Shown: piece by piece, positions 1 to 11,214 of the stretch
How the letters are laid out: each line of letters starts with the position of its first letter
Numbering within the stretch: the stretch's first letter is position 1
NCBI GenBank assembly: GCA_051530055.1
Contig: CM121342.1
Coordinates: forward strand, 15,190,001 to 15,254,000
Source of the DNA: Neoechinorhynchus agilis
Lineage: Eukaryota; Acanthocephala
Reading direction: 5' to 3'
Length of the DNA stretch: 64,000 nucleotides
The notes under the pieces: generated by a model
Told to the model about the DNA's origin: nothing
Databases searched by the model: none
What the model saw: only the letters and a program-made list of their open reading frames with translations
Translations under genes and position numbers: made by a program

Positions 1-2055
1 CTCCCCATTCCATTAGGGCTCTTTGCACCACTCTTCATCCTTGGTGGGACATTCGGTCGCCTTTTCGGAGAGCTACTTGCAATGGTCTTTCCAGACGGTC
101 TCAAATATCCGGCTATAGGGTTATATACACGTTGAAATCTTGACCCAAAGCTCTTGTTGAGATTTCGCGATTTAAACCAATCATCCCAGCTGGATATGCA
201 CTAGCAGGTAGGCTAACGGAAGCAGTGAATTGTATTTACTCGAAGGGAGAGCCATTTTCTTTTGGGCGCTTTTAGAAACAAAATCAGTCGGTTTTCAACA
301 TGAAATCATTACTTTATGAAGCTTTGAATATCTTCGGTGTTAAGTTTTGTTTTTAAATTGACACTGGCGGATTGCTGTAATGATAGAGAAAATCTTTATT
401 CCTGAGCTTTCGCTGTCTCACGTCTTCTACAGGAATCTGCAAAGACGCCCGGAGATCTTTACTGAGTTAAAGTAGCGACATTGAAGTATAAAAAGTTCCT
501 CCCACGTATTGAGCAACTCTGGGGTTTGATTAAGAGGATGTCCAGAACTCCACCTCGCGTTGTCCATGGGAAACACCGACCCTTCTCTTCCATTCCCAAA
601 ACTTATGCTCGTTATAAAAAACGGGCGATGCTAGTATTGCTGCAGATCAGAGTTTTTAAATTTTTGATCTTTCCAAGCGTCTGACTTTTATTTTTGATGC
701 TTGCTCTAATGAACAACTAGGATTGTTTCCCTAGTAGTCTTAGAAATTAGTCCTTTGGTTACCAACGGTCATATCAATTCTTTGATTCTTGGACAGCTAG
801 CGTGCCCTTTGGAAATTCACAGATATTTACTAGATGAATAACGGAGTTCGTACAATATGTGAGCTAAATCTGATCCCAATTGAGCAATACCCGCATCTTC
901 CTTAGAAATCGCAACCTGCTATTGGTCTCAAAGTTTTCATGAAAATAAGTGGGGTACAATCGTTATGAGCTCAGAAGCAAAAAAATCGAAATTTTCAGCA
1001 TACCTTCGTTTCTAGGAGCGGCTGGATTCTCTGGCTCGGCATCTCATACACTTTCGATTGCAGTGATAGCAGTTGAAGTGACGGGTGAGATATTGTATCT
1101 TCTACCAATTATGGTCAATAATTTGGTGTTTGCGATCGATCACTAATAATAACGTATGAACGTAGGTAGCAGTTGCAACGGGAAACATTGTGGCCAAAAG
1201 ACTGCATCTCTCCATATACGACACCATTAATAAGCTAAAGAAACTTCCTTTAATGCCTGAAATCACAAGTGATAATTACAGGTGATTTTTTGTATCCTAA
1301 TGAAATTCATCAGTTTCAATAAAGATATTTCGACATTAAATTGATTAATTTTATGAACAGAGAATTTAACGTCGTTGAGGTTGACGCAAGTGCTAGCTCG
1401 CTGACTCTACTGGTCAATGGGTCAGACCAAGTTTATTATCCGGTTGTGAGAGGTTAGTTTTGATTCTTAAAATTTAAGAACAATGGCCGTTAAAGATGGG
1501 GATATATTGGTTGGTGTAACAACAAAAAATGATATTTATGAATATATAAAGAACGAAATAGACAAACATGGCAATAGAGAAAAAGGTAGGGACGTTTTTC
1601 CTGAAAATTCATCAGTATCTTTTTCCTCATGTTCTGCGTATCGATTAAGGGTCGATGGACGTTTCGTCATCATGTTTGGCATCGGATTTTAATCAGCTAA
1701 AAGTGACCGATTCAGTTCATCAGCTTCCGGCAAGTGCATCTCTAAATGAGGTTCTTAAAATACTAAACTGCAGAATGAGAATATATATGGTGTTTTTTCG
1801 CAACAGGTTCACACAATATTCCAATTGTTAGCACTCAAAGTAGCATTTGTGAGCGTAAATGGAAAACTTATTGGAATCGTAACCGAAAAAGAGGTAGAAT
1901 GAGATTTAATGGAAAGTAATTTTAAATATATATAGATTGAGAACACCGTGGCCACTTGTTCCGACCGATGGGCGGAAATGAAAAATCTTAGACACACAAG
2001 CGACACTTTACGTCCAAGCATACAAAAAAACCAACATATTGACGAGAATGTGTGA
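1..2055 (+). CDS. ClC-family chloride channel/transporter, 3' portion
   Basis: The end of a ClC channel gene, a membrane protein that moves chloride (some members exchange chloride for protons). The window opens inside the coding region. The first exon (1-119) carries the family motif GxFxP as GLFAP, then FGRLFGE and FPDG. Exon 2 (999-1113) gives GAAGFSGSASHTLS and VEVTGEI, the helix region before the C-terminus. Exon 3 (1166-1281) reads VAVATGNIVAKRL and IYDTI..LKKLP, as in ClC-1/2 relatives. Pieces at 1361-1452, 1479-1585, 1697-1785 and 1807-1893 match the two cytosolic CBS domains (DILVGVTTKNDI; GKLIGIVTEKE), and a last exon (1936-2055) ends at TGA. Intron 1 is long (120-998) and holds a dispersed repeat; the others are about 40 to 110 bp. 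Splice phase does not close cleanly around the exon at 1479-1585, so either that junction is misplaced or the frame is damaged. The family is clear, the exact subtype is not. Confidence 0.8.
365..645 (+). repeat. Dispersed repeat, copy 1 (in ClC intron)
   Basis: About 270 bp within the first ClC intron that is clearly related to 10895-11160 and 40715-40965. Shared landmarks in the same order are a stretch like AATCTTTATTCCTGAG, then TAAAGTAGCGACAT, then GGATGTCCAGAACTC, then ACACC followed by a pyrimidine-rich tract and TTATAA-like bases. No terminal inverted repeat, poly-A tail or tRNA-like box is evident. It is probably a short interspersed or non-autonomous element of unknown class. Confidence 0.65.
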
Positions 2056-2186
2056 CAGATTAAAATTCTTTTTTTACACGTCATAATCGCCAAGATCATA
2101 CAAATGACGTCATTATGAATTTTCTTCCGTGTTTTCTCGGTTACTATAACGCATGAAATTCTTTGACGAAGAGCATCAATACCGAG

Positions 2187-3377
2187 ATGTCAAGCGATCG
2201 ATCGGTTGAAGGTTAGTTTTAATCGCTTGATCCGGGTGGTCATTCTCCTTGTATTTTTCAGACGAATCTAGTAATAACGCTCAGAAACTCCAGTTGCCGA
2301 AGCCGCCCGCGGAAACGAATTCGTACTACAACGCTCAACAATCGAGTTCCCTGTCAAGTGGAGTGCCTCCTCCTCCTGCCAACTCTCAAAACCCTCCGGT
2401 CTATACTTATGGGCAATCAGTTCCAAGTACCAGGGTCGAGTATCCATTCTATCCACCACCTGCAGGTCCATATCCAACCGCGGAGTATCCATTTTATCCG
2501 CCGTATCCCCAATCATACGGCAATGCCGCTCAACCAATGCCTACTGGATACTACAGTCAGTATTCCAGTGTCATGCCACCACCACCATACCGACCACCTA
2601 TGGCAGCGTATCCACCAGCAATGCCGCCAGTTCCCTTTGGTCAGTACTACGGTCAAGATCCAACGCCAATCGGAAGATCGGTCGATGGAAACAATCAGCC
2701 TTCGATAGGTAAATTCGCCTTGTTTTTTCTCTCTATGCACTAAATTCTCTTGTAAGACGAGATCTTCCAAATCAGAGACGAAGAAGGTACAATTCCTAAC
2801 ATGATTTTTATATCGAATCTTCCGTCCTCTACGACAAACGATCAACTCCACGAAGAGTTCTCAAAAGCCGGCAATATACGAAAAATTCCGGGCGACGGCA
2901 AATCTAAAATCTGGATATATAAGGATCGAGTTAAGGAGAAAGGATTCGCTGAAGCTACCGTTTGTTTTCAAGATGCGAACGCTGCACAGGAAGCTATCAA
3001 AATGTTCAATGGTTCAACGGTGTTCGGACAAGCGATGACTATAGAACTTTGTTCAAAAAAGGAGTTGAACAATCAAGTCCGAGCTCGAATTGACATTGCC
3101 ATAGCTTCTGGTCGAGCCATTTTGCCTAACGGAGAGCCTTACGATCCCAACTCGTCATGGAACTACCCAGCGTACGGTTATGGGCAGGATAACTTTTATG
3201 AACGAGAACCATATCGAGGGAAAAACTTGTACCGTGAACGAGGTGAGTCTTAATTTAAAGAATTTTCCTCGGCACACACATTGATTCATAGGTATAGCAT
3301 ACGGTGGATACCGCAGTTATCCCAACTCAGGCCCGATGAGGACCTCAAGAGGAAGAGAAAGTTATAATCCGTACTAA
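2187..3377 (+). CDS. FUS/TET-like RNA-binding protein (Pro/Tyr-rich domain, RRM, C-terminal PY)
   Basis: An RNA-binding protein of the FUS/EWS/TAF15 (TET; cabeza in flies) type, expected to act in the nucleus in transcription and splicing. Four exons fit in phase: 2187-2211, 2262-2708, 2757-3242 and 3292-3377, with introns of about 50 bp and canonical GT-AG ends. The start was chosen because ATG 2187 opens a short first exon that splices in frame. Residues about 10-155 are low-complexity and rich in Pro, Tyr, Gln and Ser, with repeated YPFYPP and PPPP. An RRM follows, with MIFISNLP as RNP2-like strand, KIWIYKDR, and GFAEATVCF as RNP1-like strand; this spacing is typical of TET RRMs. The C-terminus is Gly/Tyr/Arg-rich and ends ..RGRESYNPY-stop, like the PY nuclear-localisation signal at the end of FUS. 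The RanBP2 zinc finger and long RGG tracts of vertebrate FUS are not seen. The gene lies 130 bp after the ClC gene on the same strand. Confidence 0.82.
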
Positions 3378-5770
3378 AAGGGAGTTGAAACATGTGAGCT
3401 AACGGTTAGATCTTCACACCGTTATAAAATTCTGAACGTTGACAGCCAAAAATTAACAACTTTCCCCCAAATCGGAAAAAATTAAAATTCTGTCAAATTA
3501 TTGAGCAACAAGTGTTCGAAAAACATCAGATTTTAAATGATAATATCGAGCTTTTTACTATATAAAATCGCATCATCTGCATACAATTACGATAAATGCT
3601 TTCTTAAAAAATTCAATGTCTAAGCGTGGAAATGTGCGTCTAATGACAACAAAAAGTGAATTCCGAAAACGGTTCGTGGTTGCAAGAATTAAATGTTAGG
3701 TTAACTCCATTTATCACTTAATTTTTTAAACAAAAACAAATATTTTGAATAATCCGATAAAGAAATGGACTTAAATATCTCTTATTTAAGAAAATGAAAA
3801 GCGAAAATTAACCGAGGAATGATTATGTATAAAAAATGCAAAAATATAATACAAATATTTTTAGTCATTTTAATCTGAATAACAAATGACGATTGAAACC
3901 TTTGTGTTGTTGCAAAAGAATATAACGCCACTTTTATTTGTTAATTCAAACAAAAACAAATATTAAGTTCAAATCGACACGAGAAATAAACGACAAACTT
4001 GTGTTTAATGTATAGATAGGAACGACTTAGAATTTTATGAAACGAACTAAAGTTGCTCAAATATATTATTGCACTTTGTTATTCCAAAATAAAATGAATA
4101 AATACTTCTACACATAAATTTTTTACATGTTTTTAGCATTTTCTCTAATCGTTGCCAATACAAAGTTTAGCACTTTTCTAAACCGAATTATTTTGCAGAA
4201 ATACCTAATATGTAGACACACCAATGAACGTAAAGGTCGCGGAGAATGCTAAATAATCATCGACTGTGGTTTTAGACAAGGATAGAAAACCAGTGTTTTA
4301 TCTGCCATGGTTACTGCGAAAGCAGTGAGTTTGTACAAATTAGTGCCTTCAAATGGTCTTCTGGAAAATGAAATGCAGGAAAATTGATTCGCAATATTGT
4401 AAACAATTACAATTATCCACACAAACATTTTTCGTCGACGTTTTGCTAGACACTTGAATTGTTGTTGAACTAAAGTAAAATAATCAGATACGAATTGGTA
4501 TAAGAAAATTCGTTGGCGTGTTCGCGGTTTTCAAGAAAAATTATGAACTATAAATCTCCGGAGCGACCGATTCCTTGATTTAGGATAACACTAACACGAT
4601 CGATGAAGAATTATGTGTAGACTCGACGTGGAATTGAAGGTATGAAATTTGCACGATAAATTAATAACACGTTTATTTGTTTTCTAAAAAGGTCGTTTGA
4701 TATAAATATAAGACATAACAATTGATTAAAGTTAGCGTCTATGCTAATAAAATATTTTATGAGGCTTGTGCCGGATAGTTTCGTCCTGCGAAAAGAATTT
4801 CTTAATAGCTCTCTTTTTTGATTTGCGCTTCTTATTCACAAGTCCAATACTTGTAACTAAAGCAATAAAACAGATCAAAATCCTTTTGTTATTTGGTGAG
4901 AATTCTATTATTACGCGAGATGGATACAGATTATTTTTGCTTTTCATTTGAAACGTTTTTATGTTCAGCTGAACACTTTTAGGAATTCGAAATAATGTTT
5001 GTCTTTACCAAATAACAGTCACTCAACGTTGGCATCTCGGAGTCTGATAATGTTCAAAATATAAATTCCCGCACTGATCTCTAAAAATGTGCACAACAAC
5101 CGAACCGGTAAAAATTTTTACCGCAATTTCTTACCTAAGTAACACCAATTAAATCTTTTAAAAATCTGTCCCAACATTTAATAGGTAAAATCATTTTCTT
5201 CTACATGGTTGAGTTCTTTGATACTCCCCGATAATACCATTGTTTGTCTTCCTAATCATTTTCTCCGTTGAAATTTTCCCTTCCGAATATTGTTTTACAT
5301 GAATTTCTCTGCGAAGATCGGAAGGGTCGCTAAATGCTGCTCAATATTTTTGTCATTGTGTTTTAGCGATTTCGATGAACCATCAATTTTTTCTTTAACT
5401 CTGATTTTTTATATCTGTCTTTTTGCTCCGATATTACAGTTAAAGATTCATTCTTGTGCCATGCCAATCGACAAAAAGTGACGATGAAAAGTTTTTTGTC
5501 AAAATTTAAATGGAGCTCATATTTTAATCTGGCGTAACCTCCACTTAATTTCTTCATTTCCCGTCTAAAAGTTCGTTCCATCTAATGTATTGGATAATCT
5601 ATACAATCAAGTGGCTCTTTTTTATGTCTGCCAAATAATGCCTGGAACGTTATGTCGTCGCGTTCATGAATGTAGTTTACTTTTAAGAATCCAAATCTGA
5701 TCTGAGCCATGAACTGCAAACGACATCATGACTTGTCCTTTCTTCATATAATTTGCAATGAAATCAATGT
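3378..5770. other. Intergenic, AT-rich
   Basis: About 2.4 kb of AT-rich sequence after the FUS-like gene. It contains several AATAAA-like signals, including some near 3980-4100, and only short uninterrupted frames with no recognisable domain. I see no RNA gene, repeat or coding exon that I can support. Confidence 0.5.
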
Positions 5771-6081
5771 ATTAAAACTTTTCTTGAAATGTCTTTAAAA
5801 TGCGGATGAACTTCCCCGGAATATCATGTACGCTAACTAAAATTTATTGTGGAATCTATGGGGTAAGGAGATTCTAACTAAATCGACGTCATCTAATCCT
5901 TAGAGCGCTTATAAGCTACTCGTCGGATCTACGTTGGACCTAATGATCTCTAAAAACGTCATCACGGCTCCGTTGGGTGCATCGATCGAAAAAAGGCCCT
6001 CAATGTCGTAATAAATGCATCCGTTGTATTTAATCTATTTGAGTTAATTAGCACTTTTATCGTATTTTCAATAAAACTCAC

Positions 6082-6237
6082 CCTGATTCTGACGTAGATA
6101 TCCCCTGAAAAGACGAGGACTCTATACCGGACTGCTGTAAGATGACAGCACTCACTATTTCCGATAGCGGCACAAATGTCCTTTTCCATTTCATTCACCA
6201 TTCCTTGGACTATGGAGTATGCGATATGAGTTGCCAT
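6082..6237 (-). CDS. Possible stefin/cystatin-like first exon
   Basis: A 52-codon minus-strand exon starting at ATG 6237 and ending at a good GTGAGT donor at 6081. Its layout resembles a type 1 cystatin (stefin, an intracellular inhibitor of papain-like cysteine proteases). An amphipathic start (HIAYSIVQGMVNEMEK) is followed by a strand AVRYRVLVFSGDIYVRIRV, where stefins have AVxYxxQVVAGxxYxIKV. The inhibitory QxVxG loop is VLVFSG here, so the key Gln and Val are not conserved. A possible last exon at about 5772-5830 encodes FIRILKTFQEKF-stop, like the second-strand region of stefins, but I could not join it in phase with a canonical acceptor. It could be a decayed or divergent stefin, or chance similarity. 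Confidence 0.35.
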
Positions 6238-6649
6238 TGTCTTTTTCGAGCGATGAAAGCTTCAACCTTTAACGTATTCACACATTCTCTCTTATCCGCT
6301 CCTGAAGTGCAGCAAACTGTCAATATTCGCCGAAGTTTTGCTTTCTATATACGGTAAACAATTGGCGATGGATTTGTAAACATTATGCATCTAAGTTGTC
6401 ATCAGACGTTGAAGGAAAGCAAAAAAGTAATGAAGATTGTTTATTGCGAATTCGTCGTCCTTTTAGTGGATTATAAATTAATTTTTTTTTCGATAATTCC
6501 TATACGTTCATTGAATTTCAATTTTATCAATCAAAATAGCGACCGGTTCCACTCTTCTTTTGAATTTTTCACTCTTGGATTCATTTCAATTTTTTTCCTT
6601 CGTCTGTTATCATTTATTCATAAGAGGGAAAAGATCTACCGGTTGATCG

Positions 6650-6843
6650 ATATGGCGCCTAGCTCGCCCTTTTTGCCTGATGAAGGAAGGTTCTTGTTTC
6701 TTTATTTTTTAATTCATTTTAAGTACTTTTATACAACTTTAGAAAGGAACATTCACATATACTGCCGTCGTACTATTTGTTGCCTTTAAGTAAACTTTTG
6801 CTAAGTCTCCTATTTTAACTCTTATTATTTTCAGATTTTTACA
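6650..6843 (+). other. Probable 5' leader of the ATG3 gene, with a UTR intron
   Basis: Upstream of the ATG3 start there is a plausible small intron with a GTAAAC donor at about 6789 and a TTTTCAG acceptor at 6834, leaving only about ten leader bases before the ATG. A further upstream donor/acceptor pair (near 6690 and 6741) can be drawn, and the ATG at 6652 opens a short frame (MAPSSPFLPDEG). These look like untranslated leader exons or an upstream open frame. No domain is recognised. Confidence 0.35.
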
Positions 6844-8336
6844 ATGAGAGGGATCTACAACTCAATAAAATCGGTCACTCTCTCTCTGGCGGATTACGTT
6901 ACTCCTGTAATGAAGGAATCCACGTTTGAAGAAACTGGTTAAATCTACGATTCATTTTCTGCACTATTTTATACTGAAAATGCCACAGAAAAATATCTTT
7001 AAGCAGCAAGTAAAAATCTGAAGTTGTCTGATAACACTGCTGGGTTTTGACAGCCGTTTTTAATGTTTTTGTCGATCTTAAAAACACATTTAAGTATTTT
7101 GCTCAATTTTAAAGAAACAAATTGACAAGTTATTCTCTTCTCCGATGGTAAATAGCACAATGTTCTCTTAGGACACTTATTGAATTTTCTCGTAATTCGT
7201 ATCGTTCACTATTAACGATGGATAAAACAAATCTTTCGATCTTGCATCTCACTTCAAGGACCACAGATATGAAATTGCGTTCATTGCTGAATCGATTAGA
7301 TCGAAAATGCGTACTAGAACAGTGCAATATTAAGTTATTATTCTAAAACGTCGGCACATAAATTTCATTTTTAAAGTTTTCATTGAAAAAAATCCAGCCC
7401 GATAAATGCTCTAGTTACATTGAATTGAATGGCGATCATGTTTCCTAGTGGTTCTTTGTCTTTAAAATTTGCGGGTATGATTTAGAAAACTTTAAGTGCT
7501 AACTTATTTTTGACGATTTTTGAGACTTGATACCTAGTCCAAGACAAAGAGAAACTTTATCGTAGGTGTATATTACTCCAGATGAATTTGTCCAATCCGG
7601 TGACTTTCTTATACATATCTGTCCTGCTTGGAAATGGTCGAAGGCTTCAGACTCAAAATCAACGTGTTCTTACCTTCCATCTGATAAACAAATGCTTCGA
7701 ACCCTCAACGTTCCATGCTCTGAACGCGTCAACGATGTCCAAATGAATGACGAGAAGGAGATTGATGGTTTTATAGCTCCTTTTCACGTAGAAAAGCCTT
7801 CTGAAGTTGAAGAGCAGTTGGCTAGTGCACAAGAAGATTTACAGGCTTTCGATATGGACACCTATAGCAGTCAAAAGGGGGATTTCGAAGTTTTAGCTCT
7901 TGATGAAACTGATGAGAGCATAATACGGTTAACGGATGTGGTCGATACGCGTACTTACGACCTTTTCATAACCTATGACAAATATTATCGGACTCCTCGT
8001 TTTTGGTTTTGTGGCTATGATCACCAAGGACGACCCCTTTCGATGAATCAAATGAAGGAAGACGTTAGTATACAGCATATCGCGAAGACTGTAACCTTCG
8101 AGTACCATCCTCTGATGGGTGGAATTTGTATGTTATCCGTACACCCATGCAAGCATGCAGAAGTAATGAAGAAGCTCATCTGGACCTGCATTCCTAGAAA
8201 AGACGGTATCGACCAGGACAATAAAGCGATGAAGCACCTTCCCATGCATATGTATATGGTTATCTTCTTAAAGTTCATTCAAACAGTTGTGCCTACGATT
8301 CAATGCGACTTTTCCAAGAATGTGGAATTCTTCTAA
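6844..8336 (+). CDS. ATG3: ATG3, E2-like enzyme of ATG8 lipidation
   Basis: ATG3 passes the ubiquitin-like protein ATG8/LC3 to phosphatidylethanolamine during autophagosome growth, working after ATG7 in the cytosol. Exon 1 (6844-6937) encodes the membrane-sensing amphipathic helix and the start of the fold: MRGIYNSIKSVTLSLADYVTPVMKES..FEETG. The long second exon (about 7566-8336) carries ITPDEFVQSGD, a variable acidic flexible region, TRTYDLFITYDKYYRTPRFW, FGYD-like CGYDHQGRPLS, EDVS, and the catalytic segment SVHPCKHAEVMKK with the active-site Cys. The end, HMYMVIFLKFIQTVVPTI.CDF, is typical. The intron is about 630 bp, long for this region. A canonical acceptor in phase exists only at 7581, which would drop the conserved ITP; the acceptor at 7565 keeps ITP but breaks phase. 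A missed mini-exon or a sequence error is possible. Confidence 0.9.
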
Positions 8337-8812
8337 AAGATTGTTATTTCGACATGAAAAGAGATATTTGTGTATGCTGCTATCCATAAGCCAAAACCAT
8401 ACAAGTAAATCATAAAATTGGGCTTTTCAAAAATCGTCATCAGTTTTATTATCGCATTGGTTTTCGTTAACTGCGTTGAAATCAAGCGCAAGAATTTTAA
8501 CGCCCTTCGTGTTCCTATCTTCTAACCAACGCATCGCAAACGCTGTCTCAAACATTTGCTTATGGAACTATCGAAAAACAACAAAAACTCCGCAAATGGC
8601 ATCCATCGGTTTTGGTGCTCTTTAGTAGAATATCTCGCGATATTAACAATACCGTATCGCGGGTTTAAGTTCCAACAATACGAAGCTGAACCGAGCTAAA
8701 GTTAGGCTGCTCGATTTTTATATTTGGGACGAGATTACGGGGATTGACCGTTTTCAATTATTGGTTAACATAGTTTGAAATCATATCACGATGGCGACCG
8801 AAATAAGTTAAG
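8337..8812. other. Intergenic
   Basis: About 480 bp between the ATG3 stop codon and the recognisable start of LINE A. No gene, repeat or clear poly-A signal stands out. The part nearest the LINE may be its eroded 5' portion. Confidence 0.4.
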
Positions 8813-10875
8813 ATGTCAAGAAATCGCAAAAAAACAAAATTGAGCCCAATTATTCCAAGCCGCCACAGCAGTGTGCCTCATGCATCGCATCACATTCTCA
8901 ATTCGCGCAAGACCTTTTCTGCACATAAACTCGCCTTCTTTCCCACTCACCTATGGTGGAAAACACGAAAAGCGCCCAAGGTTTTGAAAAACAAAGCTTT
9001 TCTCAAACTATCAAACTCCGACCTCCTTGCTACACTAAACTCTATCAATGGGCAACTTTGTGACTCTCACTCTAACACAAACAAACCATCATCCCCTTCC
9101 AAATCTACATCACCGTTCTCAGCATTCCCAACTGGGCTCTACGCTTTATCATCCCAGATTTAATTGATCCACCTACCCGTATAATCAACCGAAGTTTCAA
9201 GACCGGAATCTTCCTTAATTGCCTTCAAACAGCTCGGGTAACCCTGCTCCCGAAAGCGGGTAAACTTATATCCACCTCAGGTTTTCGACCCATATCTATC
9301 TTACCTTCTGTAGTGACATGACGGCATAACGTGTGACGCACACTTGTGCAACGTTGATATGTGAGTGTGTGTGGGTTTTAGTTAGTTTTTTGATTTGTTG
9401 GTTGACACATAAAATAGTTGAAGAATCAAAGGATATGAACACGACACCTTCCTTCTCTAAAATCTTAGAGAGATGCTTTAATGCACACCTTCTTCCAATC
9501 TTCCATCGTAAAATTTCACTTACTCAATTCGGTTTCCGGCAAAAAAATTTGCAACTCATGCCCTACTCTTCATTTATTAGACTCTCCGACGTAACTTTAC
9601 CCGTATCATTCAACTTGATTTGTCGAAAGCATTCGACTCCGTGGACTACTCACTATTTCTAAGGGCCTGCTCCGATTTTGGTCTCAACTTGTGACAGATC
9701 CGTGGGATCAAAAATCTTATCTTTACAATCGCAAACAATACATTCAATGTCGTTCTACCTCCTCTATCAGCGTATCCCTCATCAAAGGCGTACCTCAAGG
9801 TGCTGTGCTGTCACCATTTCTTTTTAATATTTTCATAAACGGTCTCAGGCATCTCTCCTCTCACTCTAAAGTTTTCCAATATGCAGACGATCTCACCTCA
9901 TCACCCAATCACCACCTCGCCTCTCTCTCCTTAACCTCTATCGAAATCACACACATAAAAGATTTCTGTACCAATCACAAACTCCACCTGAATTTCTCTA
10001 AATGCATTGGCATGATCCCCTCATTCTCTCGCAACCTCACATCCTACCCGAGCTTTTAAGTGGCATACCTCCCTAAGAATTCTTGATCTCCAATTTCAAT
10101 AACACTTTAAATGTCACTCGCATATTACTCCCTCCCTCAAGCTCAACACCTTTAAAATTTATCTCCTCAAACGCCTTCGACATTTAGGAATCCCTTCACC
10201 CGATTTTTACAAATTTTACTTCAGGGTTATCCCGTGTTCTGCAACCTTTCCAAATTTCAATTCCGTCGTTTTGAAATGTTTTATAAAAGAGCATCTAAAA
10301 TTTGCACAACTGACTTTCTCCCTCCCACGGATTGCCTTGATACTATTTTCAAAAAACAATCAAAACGCCTATCAACCCTACCAGCTAAATTTCCACCACA
10401 GATCACCCCTTCTTCACACGTTTCATTAAACAATCAAAACGCCTATCAACCCTACCACCTAAATTTCTACCACATATCACCCCCTCTTCACACGAGCACG
10501 ACACTCGTAATTCTAATTCGTTTCATTCTCCTATACTTCGCACCGCCCTATGGCTGCGCTATTTTTTTATGCAGCCCAATCTTCTCGGATATCATAGCTT
10601 GAAATAAACCAGACGAAATACCAACCTTACAAGCGCTCTTGCAAACAATAAACTCTAGTTTCCACCACAGCGGACATCCCCCGACTTGATCGACCCACCC
10701 GAATTGACATACATCGACCGGATATTCTCACTTTAACGGATACGCTTTTTTTGAAATACTGAACTCGAGTGATTGTGAAGACCCAAAGGTACATGGGTCC
10801 TAATCTTCTTTGTGCATTAACAGTTACAAGAACATTAATAAAACGTGTTATTATTAAATTATTTCTCACAAAAAT
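8813..10875 (+). mobile_element. LINE A copy 1 (jockey/CR1-like non-LTR retrotransposon), decayed
   Basis: Remains of a reverse transcriptase ORF on the plus strand. Recognisable blocks are THLWWKTRKAP (pre-RT), RFIIPDLIDPPTRIIN, then FRPISILP (RT block 1), SKILERC, LTQFGFRQ, LDLSKAFDSVDYSL read across frames near 9625, GVPQGAVLSPFLFNIFING near 9788, and YADDLT near 9880 (catalytic YADD). The frame shifts many times. An unrelated insert of about 125 bp splits the element at about 9313-9440, and bases 10357-10430 are tandemly repeated at 10431-10504. The 3' region (10500-10640) aligns with LINE A copy 2 (50500-50660). The tail carries the hairpin GGACCC-type motif at 10777-10800 and AATAAAACGTG near 10837. 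There is no endonuclease domain, so the copy is 5'-truncated. Confidence 0.85.
10777..10800 (+). repeat. LINE A 3'-end hairpin motif, occurrence 1
   Basis: The stem-loop reads AGACCC, loop AAAGGTACAT, GGGTCC and sits just before the AATAAAACGTG tail of LINE A. The same motif recurs at 50831, 50987, 58599 and 61996. In non-LTR elements a 3' stem-loop is often the site the reverse transcriptase recognises; that role is inferred here. Confidence 0.7.
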
Positions 10876-10894
10876 CATGGAAACTTTAACGGGT

Positions 10895-11160
10895 TGTTGT
10901 AATGGTAGATACAAATCCTTATCTCCGAGCTTTCGGCGCCTTACGTCTTCCTCACGAATCTATAAAAGGCGCGTGGAGATGTGAAATGTGTGTTAAAGTA
11001 GCGACATCGAAGCGGAAAGTTCGTCCCGCTTGTTGAGCAGTTCTTGAACCTTGTCGAGTGGATGTCTAGAACTCTCCCTCGCAGTCTTTGGAAACACCTT
11101 CCCTTTCGAACCGCCGGGACATAAGCAATGCCTCGGCGATAGATAGCTCAATCGGGTCCC
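10895..11160 (+). repeat. Dispersed repeat, copy 2
   Basis: Follows LINE A copy 1 by about 20 bp. It shares with copies 1 and 3 the ordered landmarks AATCCTTATCTCCGAGC, TAAAGTAGCGACATCGAAG, GCGGAAAGTTCGT, GGATGTCTAGAACTC and a closing AAGCAATGCCTCGGCGATAG. The last landmark is also found at the end of copy 3 (40927-40944) and less clearly in copy 1. Confidence 0.7.
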
Positions 11161-11214
11161 TGGCCACAAACCCAACTCACGTGCTGAGTTTTACTTATCC
11201 GTCGTTGTGGAACT

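Noticed and set aside
2268-2851. Open frames overlapping the FUS-like gene in other frames and on the minus strand
   Set aside because: They are shadows of the Pro/Tyr-rich coding exon; the plus-strand frame splices into a proper RRM.
6385-6789. 134-residue plus-strand frame upstream of ATG3
   Set aside because: It is AT-driven and hydrophobic, crossed by plausible splice sites, and has no recognised domain; treated as leader sequence.
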